From Sulfuricurvum sp. (lineage in GTDB: Bacteria; Campylobacterota; Campylobacteria; Campylobacterales; Sulfurimonadaceae), in the NCBI RefSeq assembly GCF_023229695.1, contig NZ_JALNYS010000029.1, positions 1 to 6,483 on the forward strand: DNA of 6,483 nucleotides, written 5' to 3'. Made by a program: the position numbers and the translations under genes. Below the pieces are notes generated by a model. That model was not told the origin of the DNA. It made no database searches and saw nothing but the letters and a program-made list of their open reading frames with translations. This document shows positions 1 through 5,527 of the stretch, one piece after another (positions within the stretch are counted from its first letter, which is position 1; the number at the start of each line of letters is the position of its first letter).

Positions 1-8
1 GGATTTGA

Positions 9-659
9 ATGTGGGGAGAATCGCTGAAAAACACCCTTCCCGCAACGACGGAGGTACTGGATATGAGTGCCCATGTCCGTTTGATCAAAAGCGAGGGGGG
101 CGATGGGATGGATGCGGAAGATCATCACGGAGGATACGATCCCCACTATTGGCTTGATATTGACAATATGATCATAATGACGAAAGTAGTGAAAGAGGAA
201 TTGTCCCGTCTTTTTCCCGAAAAAGCGGCTGCATTCGAGACCTCTGCACAAGCCTATATCGGACGGTTGGAAAAACTGAAATCGGACTATCATACCGGAT
301 TGAAGGGGTGTAAAAACCGGATTCTGGTTTCAAACCATAGAGCATTCGGGTATTTGGCACAGGCAAACGGTTTGGAAGCGGTTTCCGTTATCGGCCTTTC
401 CTCCGATGAGCAGCCCAGTGCAAAAGTGATCGGAAAGGTGATTGCTCTGGTTAAAGAGCATGGGATAAAAACCATCTTTTTCGAGGAGTTTATCAACGAT
501 AATGTGGCGCAGACCATTGCACGCGAAAGCGGTGCGCGTTCCGAGTCGCTTCAACCGCTCGAAAATATCAGCGAAGATGAGTTAAAATCGCATCAAACTT
601 ACGAGTCGATTATGCGTGAAAACTTAGCCAAATTGACTGAAGCGATGGAGTGTCGTTGA
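9..659 (+). CDS. znuA: Metal (zinc-type) ABC transporter substrate-binding protein, 5'-truncated, possibly frameshifted
   Basis: C-terminal 216 residues of a ZnuA/TroA-like (cluster A-I) periplasmic protein that captures Zn2+ or Mn2+ and hands it to ZnuB; complete members are about 290-310 residues, so the N-terminal lobe and signal peptide are missing. Visible family features are a short acidic/His loop (residues 31-41, with DAEDHH), DPHYWLD with the probable metal ligand His46, SNHRAFGYLA with the probable ligand His110, and the Glu-rich FFEEF around 157-161. The ATG at 9 is only the first Met after an in-frame TGA at 6-8. It is not a credible start, since no signal peptide follows. Frame 1 of the first nine bases reads Gly-Phe-Glu, which fits the family just before the Trp of residue 2, suggesting a 1-nt deletion near 9 (see findings). 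The frame overlaps znuC by 10 nt. Family is near certain; zinc rather than manganese is inferred from the His loop and the znuCB partners. Confidence 0.85.
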   Translation: MWGESLKNTLPATTEVLDMSAHVRLIKSEGGDGMDAEDHHGGYDPHYWLDIDNMIIMTKVVKEELSRLFPEKAAAFETSAQAYIGRLEKLKSDYHTGLKGCKNRILVSNHRAFGYLAQANGLEAVSVIGLSSDEQPSAKVIGKVIALVKEHGIKTIFFEEFINDNVAQTIARESGARSESLQPLENISEDELKSHQTYESIMRENLAKLTEAMECR

Positions 660-1411
660 AATTTGCCCCGAGCCTTTTTGAAGTTCGAAATCTGAGTTTT
701 ACCCGAGGGGGGAATGAAGTCCTTAAATCGGTCAATCTCTCAATTCTGGAAGGGGAGTACTGTGCCATTATCGGACCCAACGGCGGAGGAAAAACAACTC
801 TCGTCCGTCTCCTGATGGGATTGGAAAAACCCACCTCCGGGTCGATCAAGCTTTTCGGGACCGATCAGGCCAAATTTCGTGCATGGAATCGGATCGGATA
901 CGTTCCGCAGCGCTCCGCTTTGGTAGATGCGTCGTTTCCGGCAACGGTACGCGAAGTGGTTGCGATGGGACGGTATGCACAACGGGGGATATTGGGTTTT
1001 GAATCCACCGAAGATAGTGAAGCGATTGAAGAATCGATGGTGCAGATGGGGGTAGCGGATTTGCGTGACCGTCTTATCGGACATCTCTCCGGCGGGCAGC
1101 GTCAGAGGGTGATGATCGCCCGCGCATTGGCATCGCATCCGCAGGTTTTAATTGTCGATGAACCCAATACCGGGGTAGATGTAGAGTCTCAGCACCGTTT
1201 TTACGAACTGCTCCGATTTTTAAATAAAACCCGTCGTATCAGTATTTTGTTTATTACCCATGATGTCGGGGTGATTGCGGAGGATATTTCGAAACTCTTT
1301 TTTGTTAATCAGACCCTTCTTTTGTCCCAAACTCCCCAAGAGATGCTTCGATGTGATGCGATGAGCCGTTTGTACGGTACGCCTGCCCATGTCGTCAGTC
1401 ACAACCATTAG
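650..1411 (+). CDS. znuC: Zinc ABC transporter ATP-binding protein ZnuC
   Basis: Cytoplasmic ATPase that drives metal import through ZnuB; 253 residues, normal for the family. Core motifs are intact: Walker A GPNGGGKTT (42-50), Q-loop Gln87 in YVPQR, signature LSGGQRQR (146-153), Walker B VLIVDEP (166-172), D-loop near GVD (175-177), and the switch histidine His204 in FITHD. The GTG at 650 is taken as start and lies inside the end of znuA. An in-frame TTG at 656 is a serious alternative: it overlaps the znuA stop as TTGA and has GGAG at 647-650, five nt upstream, whereas the GTG has only a weak upstream purine stretch. The choice changes the product by two residues. The overlap with znuA and the 9-nt gap to znuB indicate one operon with coupled translation. 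Confidence 0.95.
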   Translation: MSLKFAPSLFEVRNLSFTRGGNEVLKSVNLSILEGEYCAIIGPNGGGKTTLVRLLMGLEKPTSGSIKLFGTDQAKFRAWNRIGYVPQRSALVDASFPATVREVVAMGRYAQRGILGFESTEDSEAIEESMVQMGVADLRDRLIGHLSGGQRQRVMIARALASHPQVLIVDEPNTGVDVESQHRFYELLRFLNKTRRISILFITHDVGVIAEDISKLFFVNQTLLLSQTPQEMLRCDAMSRLYGTPAHVVSHNH

Positions 1412-1420
1412 GATGCTGTT

Positions 1421-2218
1421 ATGATGGAGATGTTACATTATCCTTTTATGCAGCGCGCATTTGCCGCCGGGTTGATTATTGCCCTGTTGGCGGCAATGAG
1501 CGGCTCATTTATCGTGCTGCGCCGTTATTCGCTTCTGAGTGAGACCCTTGCGCATGTCTCTCTCGTAGGGGTTTCGGTAGGGCTTCTTTTCGGTCTGAGC
1601 CCGTTGTGGATGGCGGTTGCCGCGTCGTTGATCGCCTCATGGTCGATCGAATATTTGCGGAGTGTTCACGGGATGTATTCGGATTCGATACTGGCGATTT
1701 TTCTCTCCGGATCACTGGCCCTGGCCATCGTGATCGTCTCCATCTCGGGGTCATTCAACGCATCGCTCTTTAGTTACCTTTTTGGATCGATCCTCTCGGT
1801 AAGTAATGATGATTTGATGATTATGGCTTTTTTCGGTTCCATTGCTATGGTATTGCTGACCTTATTTTTTAAAGAGCTCTACTTCATCGCTTTCGACGAA
1901 GAGGTGGCGCGCACCAGCGGTATCCGCGTTACGGCACTTAATTTTATGCTTGTCAGTATCATTGCGCTCATTATTGCCCTCTCGATCCGTGTTGTCGGTA
2001 CCCTGCTGATCGGTGCTTTGATGGTGATCCCTCCCGTCGCGGCAATCCGGTTTGGGATGGGATTTTTCAAGACGACCCTCCTCTCCATCGCCATTGCCCT
2101 TGTTTCGGTCGTGATTGGTTTGAGTACTTCCTTTTTCTTCTCACTCCCCAGTGGTGCGGCGATTGTATTGTCCCTTCTCGTCATATTTGTTATAGCTCTG
2201 GCAGTGAACCGTCGATGA
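1421..2218 (+). CDS. znuB: Zinc ABC transporter permease ZnuB (ABC-3 family)
   Basis: Inner-membrane channel subunit of the metal importer; 265 residues, typical length. Strongly hydrophobic throughout, with probable membrane segments near 13-34, 45-77, 88-108, 114-126, 131-150, 173-190, 192-212, 218-238 and 244-262. The cytoplasmic loop AFDEEVARTSGIRV (157-170) matches the coupling loop of ABC-3 permeases that docks on the ATPase, and the segment VVGTLLIGALMVIPPVAA (191-208) is a conserved family stretch. ATG 1421 is chosen because AGGA at 1410-1413 lies 7 nt upstream; ATGs at 1424 and 1430 are alternatives with poorer spacing. It follows znuC by 9 nt, and its stop codon overlaps the start of the next gene as ATGA. 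Zinc versus manganese cannot be decided from the permease alone. Confidence 0.94.
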   Translation: MMEMLHYPFMQRAFAAGLIIALLAAMSGSFIVLRRYSLLSETLAHVSLVGVSVGLLFGLSPLWMAVAASLIASWSIEYLRSVHGMYSDSILAIFLSGSLALAIVIVSISGSFNASLFSYLFGSILSVSNDDLMIMAFFGSIAMVLLTLFFKELYFIAFDEEVARTSGIRVTALNFMLVSIIALIIALSIRVVGTLLIGALMVIPPVAAIRFGMGFFKTTLLSIAIALVSVVIGLSTSFFFSLPSGAAIVLSLLVIFVIALAVNRR

Positions 2219-2898
2219 GGGTATGCGAAGAGTTTTCCCGTTACGCAGCACAATACGGGATGCACAATGTTATTCAAGCCAAAGTTGCCCAAAAGCTGGT
2301 AGCAGATACGGACGATACCCCTAAAAAAATTCTCGATCTCGGATGCGGGAATGGAACCCTTTTTTCGCAGATCACTTGGAATATAGAGTATTTTACCGGG
2401 GTTGATTTTTCCGAGTCAATGCTCGAACATCATCCCAATCCTGCACCCGTCACGCTGATGCTTGGGGATTTCAATGACCCTTCCCTCTTTGATAAACTCT
2501 CCCGAATGCAGTACGACCGTATCTATTCCGCTTCTGCGCTGCAGTGGTCGAATGATCTCAATACGGTTTTCAAATCGATCAGCGACTTGCTCAGTCCGGT
2601 CTCTCTTGCCCTCTTCACCTCAGGCACCTTCGAAACTTTATACAAAACGGCGGGACTTTCCCCCATCTTGAAATCCGCCGATGAAGTGATTGAAATAGCG
2701 AACCGCCATTTTAAAGCTGAATATGAGATTATCCGCTATGTACTTGAGTTTGAATCGGTGCGGGAGATGTTCCGTTACATCAAACGCAGCGGGGTAAGCG
2801 GCGGACGCCGTGTCCTCGATGTGGCGCAGACAAAAGCGCTGATGCGGGAGTATCCGTTGAATTATCTTGAATTTGAGGTGGTGTTTATTGCATCGTGA
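2215..2898 (+). CDS. bioC: BioC-like SAM-dependent methyltransferase (malonyl-ACP O-methyltransferase candidate)
   Basis: 227-residue class I methyltransferase. The SAM-binding motif I is KILDLGCGNG (38-47), the acidic ribose-binding residue is probably Asp64 in GVDFSESML, and GDFND (84-88) corresponds to motif II. SASALQW (105-111) matches the characteristic ALQW segment of BioC. The region FESVREMFRYIKRSGVSG before the C-terminus resembles the BioC 'LR.LK..G' segment. BioC methylates malonyl-ACP so that fatty-acid synthesis can build the pimeloyl chain of biotin; that role is inferred from similarity and was not tested. E. coli BioC is a little longer (251). The ATG at 2215 overlaps the znuB stop (ATGA), so translation is probably coupled to the transporter genes, although no functional link between zinc uptake and biotin is evident. 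A general methyltransferase of unknown substrate remains possible. Confidence 0.8.
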   Translation: MRVCEEFSRYAAQYGMHNVIQAKVAQKLVADTDDTPKKILDLGCGNGTLFSQITWNIEYFTGVDFSESMLEHHPNPAPVTLMLGDFNDPSLFDKLSRMQYDRIYSASALQWSNDLNTVFKSISDLLSPVSLALFTSGTFETLYKTAGLSPILKSADEVIEIANRHFKAEYEIIRYVLEFESVREMFRYIKRSGVSGGRRVLDVAQTKALMREYPLNYLEFEVVFIAS

Positions 2899-2934
2899 GA
2901 GATGTTTCGATAGCGGATATCAAAACACCATCTC
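2899..2934. terminator. Imperfect hairpin between convergent genes, possible bidirectional terminator
   Basis: Between the methyltransferase stop (2898) and the LRR-kinase stop (2920-2922), GTTTcGATA (2904-2912) pairs with TATCaAAAC (2918-2926) across a 5-nt loop, with one mismatch. An outer helix GAGAT (2899-2903) / ATCTC (2930-2934) extends it after a 3-nt bulge. The arms give about 13 pairs, but the stem is AT-rich and no T-tract follows on either strand. The right arm overlaps the last codons of the kinase gene. The convergent position suits transcription termination; as an intrinsic terminator it would be weak. Confidence 0.3.
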
Positions 2935-4176
2935 GCTAAAAAGCGGTCGTTCATCTCTCTTTTCGGACATACATTTTACTCTTAACCCTTCCAGCACTTC
3001 ATAGGTTTTCCCCTCTTTGAACAAGCACAGCGAGAGCATATCCTCCAACAGACATCCGAATGCCCGCACTTCGATTTTTTCCAGCTCTTTTTGATAGGGT
3101 TCGTAAAAGCTTGCCGCACCAAAGTCGCCCAGATAGCAGTGGTCATCGTCATTTATCAGAATGTTATGGGCATACAGATCGCCATGCATTATTCCGCGCG
3201 CATGCAGATGTGCAGCGGCGGAGGCGATCTCTTTGGCTACGGTACGGATCGTTTGAAGGGTAAAGCGAGTTCCCGCTTTAAAAGTATCTCGTGTACAGGT
3301 CTCAAAATCGGGAGGAAGGCCGAGATTCCGGTAGAGATTTGGGATGTATTCCAGCACTAATCCCAACCGCTCACTCTCCTTAAGCTTTGCCAGTATTTTG
3401 ATAAGGTTGGGGTGCTCTCCGACACCCATGTAGGCGTTCATTTCATCATGAGCATATCCGTCGCTTGTAATCGAACCTTTGAAAAGTTTGAGTGCTATCT
3501 CATCTTTATGGGCAGGGGAGTAGGCTTTGAAAATTTCGCCCGATGCTCCGGAACCAAGCCTCTCTTTGACCTCCAGTGTTTCATAGGTGATCTCTTGAAG
3601 TTCAAATTTCCGGCTTCCGCTACACGGATTTCCCGAAAATGCGAGCCATGAAAGTTTCGGAAGTGAAAGGAGCCATGAAGGGATCGTCTCAAGCTGATTT
3701 GCCGAGAGCCGAAGAAGCTCAAGATTTCTGCATGCCGCCATTTCATCCGGGAGTTTTGTGATCCGGTTGCCGGCAAGGGCGCATTTTTGAAGTTTATGCA
3801 AATTGCCGATAGAGTGAGGCAGTTGCGTAAGCCTGTTATCGGTCAGAATCAGCCAGCTAATCGTATGGGGAAGAATATTTTCATGAAATGTTTCTATTTG
3901 GTTTGATTTAAAACCTAACATGGTGAGATTTTCACACCCTTTGAGAGACGAGGGGAAGGTAGTAAAATGATTATTGGAAAAAAAAGCAATTTTCAGTTTT
4001 TTCAGTTTACTCATACCTTCAGGGAGAGTTGAAAGGAGGTTATTGCTTAAATCGAGAATTTCCAGAGTATCGGCCAATTCAAATATCTCTTCGGGAAAAG
4101 AGATAAGATTTTCTGAAATAGTTAACCGTTTAATCCCTTTCAGTTCACCTGAACGTAGTTGTGCCAATGTATGCAT
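2920..4176 (-). CDS. Leucine-rich-repeat protein fused to an atypical Ser/Thr protein kinase
   Basis: 418 residues, no signal peptide or membrane segment, so probably cytoplasmic. Residues about 12-187 hold roughly eight LRRs of about 23 residues with the pattern LxxLxLxxNxLxxLP (asparagines in SNN, TDN, AGN, SAN and SGN). Residues 201-418 are a protein kinase: glycine loop GSGASG (208-213), Lys230 in IALK, a probable helix-C Glu245, catalytic HGDLYAHN with Asp333 and Asn338, and DFG at 351-353. Catalytic residues look intact. The loop is HGD rather than HRD, only about 65 residues follow DFG, and no APE motif is visible, so the activation segment and C-lobe are shortened. The stretch EVRAFGCLLEDML (369-381) fits subdomain IX. 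This matches a known but little-studied bacterial family annotated as LRR-containing protein kinases. ATG 4176 has AAAGGG 4 nt upstream. It follows the DUF3144 gene by 39 nt, probably in one transcript. Substrate unknown. Confidence 0.88.
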   Translation of the reverse strand: MHTLAQLRSGELKGIKRLTISENLISFPEEIFELADTLEILDLSNNLLSTLPEGMSKLKKLKIAFFSNNHFTTFPSSLKGCENLTMLGFKSNQIETFHENILPHTISWLILTDNRLTQLPHSIGNLHKLQKCALAGNRITKLPDEMAACRNLELLRLSANQLETIPSWLLSLPKLSWLAFSGNPCSGSRKFELQEITYETLEVKERLGSGASGEIFKAYSPAHKDEIALKLFKGSITSDGYAHDEMNAYMGVGEHPNLIKILAKLKESERLGLVLEYIPNLYRNLGLPPDFETCTRDTFKAGTRFTLQTIRTVAKEIASAAAHLHARGIMHGDLYAHNILINDDDHCYLGDFGAASFYEPYQKELEKIEVRAFGCLLEDMLSLCLFKEGKTYEVLEGLRVKCMSEKRDERPLFSEMVF

Positions 4177-4215
4177 AAATCCCTTTGAATGATCATTTTG
4201 GGAATTCTAACAAAT

Positions 4216-4500
4216 TTACCCTTTATCGTTTTGCAGCGTTGCCAGATGATCGATATACACGTCCAGATGTTCATCCATCATTTTGTAAAAATCCTTGGTA
4301 AAAAGCTCTTGCATTTTTACTTTGTCTATTGCGAGATCAGAGCTCATTCGGGATGCTTCAAATGCGCTGTACCGTGCCGCAGCGTAGCGAATGGCTGTCC
4401 CCGCCAAACCAGACGTATCTTGTTGAGCGATCGCATTAGCCATTGCTATAAATTGGTCAGCCGCATCGTAAAGTGCTTTTTTATTGGCTTTGTGGTCCAT
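4216..4500 (-). CDS. DUF3144 family protein
   Basis: 94-residue protein predicted to be almost entirely alpha-helical and soluble. The segment from DAADQFIAMANA (12-23) through IRYAAARYSAFEAS (37-50) to FTKDFYKMMDEHLDVYIDH (67-85) has the layout I recognise for DUF3144: an N-terminal helix with a 'xADxxIxLAN' pattern, a central YAAARFxAF-like motif, and a C-terminal 'FxxxYxxMxxxxLDxYI' helix. No biochemical function is established for that family as far as I know. The start is well supported by AGGA at 4506-4509 (read on the minus strand), 5 nt before the ATG. It is first in a leftward pair with the LRR-kinase 39 nt downstream, and its upstream region is shared with the divergent gene at 4655. 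Identification is from memory of the family pattern, not from a search. Confidence 0.8.
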   Translation of the reverse strand: MDHKANKKALYDAADQFIAMANAIAQQDTSGLAGTAIRYAAARYSAFEASRMSSDLAIDKVKMQELFTKDFYKMMDEHLDVYIDHLATLQNDKG

Positions 4501-4654
4501 GATTTTCCTTTTATTTTGTGATGATTGTACTGCAGTTTAGCAAACAAGAGCGTTACCATCAATTTAAACAATTTTATAATCATAACGTAAATAAAAAGCG
4601 CTATACTAATAAAAATTCAAAGTACACTACAGAATAAATATAAAGGAGATTTAG
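4501..4654. promoter_or_regulatory. Divergent AT-rich promoter region
   Basis: This 154-bp spacer separates the leftward DUF3144 gene from the rightward 124-residue gene and holds no coding frame. For the rightward gene, TATAAT (4575-4580) has a 4/6 match to the -35 consensus, TTACCA (4553-4558), 16 nt upstream. TATACT (4602-4607) is a second candidate -10 without a clear -35. For the leftward gene, TACAAT (complement of 4524-4529) is the best -10, again without a convincing -35. Weak -35 boxes are common for the housekeeping sigma factor in Campylobacterota. No obvious operator was seen. Confidence 0.4.
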
Positions 4655-5029
4655 ATGCGCGGAATCGAAAAATACGCAAATTTACACGAAGTGATACCGA
4701 ATCTGATGCCGGTATTGGTTGAAGCGATCCAGTCTGAATTCTTGGAGATTAAAAAGATTAATCGTGAATGTGAAAAATTTATCGCATCGTGTGGCCGTTT
4801 TCCGGAACTTAAAAATGCTGAATATGTTATTTTTTCGCAACACATTAAAAAAAATGAGCATAAAAATGAAATATTTGTATTTATTGACAAAGAGGGAGCT
4901 ACGATTCGTCATCTGACCGGACATGAGATGGAACTTTATGGATTGCTGGATTCGTGTTCAAATCTCCATTTAAGTGATGAATATCTTGAATCTCAAAAAC
5001 ATTGTAATGACGATGACTGCCGCCGTTGA
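4655..5029 (+). CDS. Hypothetical protein, family not recognised
   Basis: 124-residue soluble protein with no signal peptide or membrane segment. Residues about 1-46 look helical and charged. Around 55-88 there is an alternating hydrophobic pattern (AEYVIFSQ, EIFVFIDKEGATIRHL) typical of two or three beta strands joined by a Lys/Glu/His-rich turn. The C-terminal part is acidic and ends in HCNDDDCRR. Five cysteines (39, 46, 101, 117, 122) and several histidines could bind metal, but no standard zinc motif is present. Coding is strongly supported by an excellent ribosome-binding site, AAAGGAG (4642-4648), 6 nt before the ATG, and by a following hairpin. Its base composition is visibly more AT-rich than the znu genes. 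It stands alone, divergent from DUF3144/LRR-kinase and convergent with the ThiD2-domain gene. No function can be assigned. Confidence 0.75.
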   Translation: MRGIEKYANLHEVIPNLMPVLVEAIQSEFLEIKKINRECEKFIASCGRFPELKNAEYVIFSQHIKKNEHKNEIFVFIDKEGATIRHLTGHEMELYGLLDSCSNLHLSDEYLESQKHCNDDDCRR

Positions 5030-5059
5030 ATTGTATTTTTGTAAAAAAAGAGATTTTTG

Positions 5060-5079
5060 GCCTCCTTGGAGGCAATTTT
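5060..5079. terminator. Probable bidirectional rho-independent terminator
   Basis: GCCTCC (5060-5065) and GGAGGC (5068-5073) form a perfect inverted repeat, folding as at least five GC-rich pairs with a CTTG loop. AATTTT follows on the + strand, 31 nt after the stop of the 124-residue gene. Read on the minus strand, downstream of the ThiD2-domain gene, the stem is followed by a looser T-rich stretch including seven T's (complement of 5043-5049). It lies between convergent genes, as expected for a shared terminator. A second small hairpin (5103-5123, CTCC/GGAG arms) overlaps the ThiD2 stop codon. Confidence 0.65.
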
Positions 5080-5113
5080 CAGCGGTAAGTGAAACGAAAG
5101 TAATTCTCCGTTT

Positions 5114-5527
5114 TTAGGAGAGTAAATTCTCTTTTTCTAGTGCATAGAGCTCATATCGGATCTGTTTGAACCGTTCACTCATAGCCGGATCCGTAATCTT
5201 ATAAAGCTCTTCCAAAACACGTGAAGACTCTTGACCCCGCTTATAATTTGCAATTAAAATACTGCGTAAATCGGTTCGATTCATTTCACTTTCCGTTGTT
5301 GGACGCAAAACATCATTTATACTGTCGCGTGATACGAGAAGCAATTCGAGCGGTTCGATGCGGCATTGATGACGAAGAGTTTTGAGTTTAGAGGAAAGAA
5401 TCTTATTATTGTGGACATATCGTGCACAATCTTCGATAACACGAATACCCTCTTTTAGACGGTTGAGATTGGCATCCACCACCCGGTAGAGTTCCGGGGG
5501 GAGGATGTTAGTCGTCGCTGCTGCCAC
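5114..5527 (-). CDS. Stand-alone ThiD2-domain protein (thiamine biosynthesis; often labelled thiamine-phosphate pyrophosphorylase)
   Basis: 137 residues from the chosen GTG. The sequence is all-helical and matches the ThiD2 domain, which occurs alone or fused N-terminal to thiamine-phosphate synthase ThiE: DANLNRLKEGIRVIED (18-33), LRHQ (51-54), RDSINDV (67-73), ANYKRGQESSRVLEE (93-107) and RYELYALEK (124-132). ThiD2 is described as an HMP-phosphate kinase in thiamine synthesis, so 'pyrophosphorylase' labels probably come from the fused proteins; no ThiE domain is present here. The start is uncertain. Homology begins at about residue 9 (LPPELYR), just after the BI-1 stop, where the codon is ATC (5504-5506), not a normal start. 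In-frame upstream candidates are GTG 5525-5527, chosen for GGGA about 6 nt before it, and TTG 5558-5560. The gene overlaps or abuts BI-1 and is surely cotranscribed with it. Confidence 0.75.
   Translation of the reverse strand: MAAATTNILPPELYRVVDANLNRLKEGIRVIEDCARYVHNNKILSSKLKTLRHQCRIEPLELLLVSRDSINDVLRPTTESEMNRTDLRSILIANYKRGQESSRVLEELYKITDPAMSERFKQIRYELYALEKENLLS

Noticed and set aside
740..1138. 132-codon open frame antisense to znuC
   Set aside because: It lies wholly opposite a gene with intact ABC motifs and has no recognisable domain or ribosome-binding site.
1879..2292. 137-codon open frame antisense to znuB and the methyltransferase start
   Set aside because: Its Arg/Thr/Ile-rich composition is the reverse-strand image of a hydrophobic permease; no independent support.
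3495..3776. 93-codon open frame inside the LRR-kinase gene, same strand, other frame
   Set aside because: It is a frame shadow of the LRR/kinase junction; the main frame is continuous with conserved motifs on both sides.
2920..4176. LRR coding repeats considered as a DNA tandem repeat or CRISPR-like array
   Set aside because: The periodicity is at protein level only (about 23 residues); the DNA units are diverged and there are no identical repeats with unique spacers.
4189..4521. 110-codon + strand open frame opposite the DUF3144 gene
   Set aside because: The minus-strand frame matches a known family and has a good ribosome-binding site; the + frame has neither.
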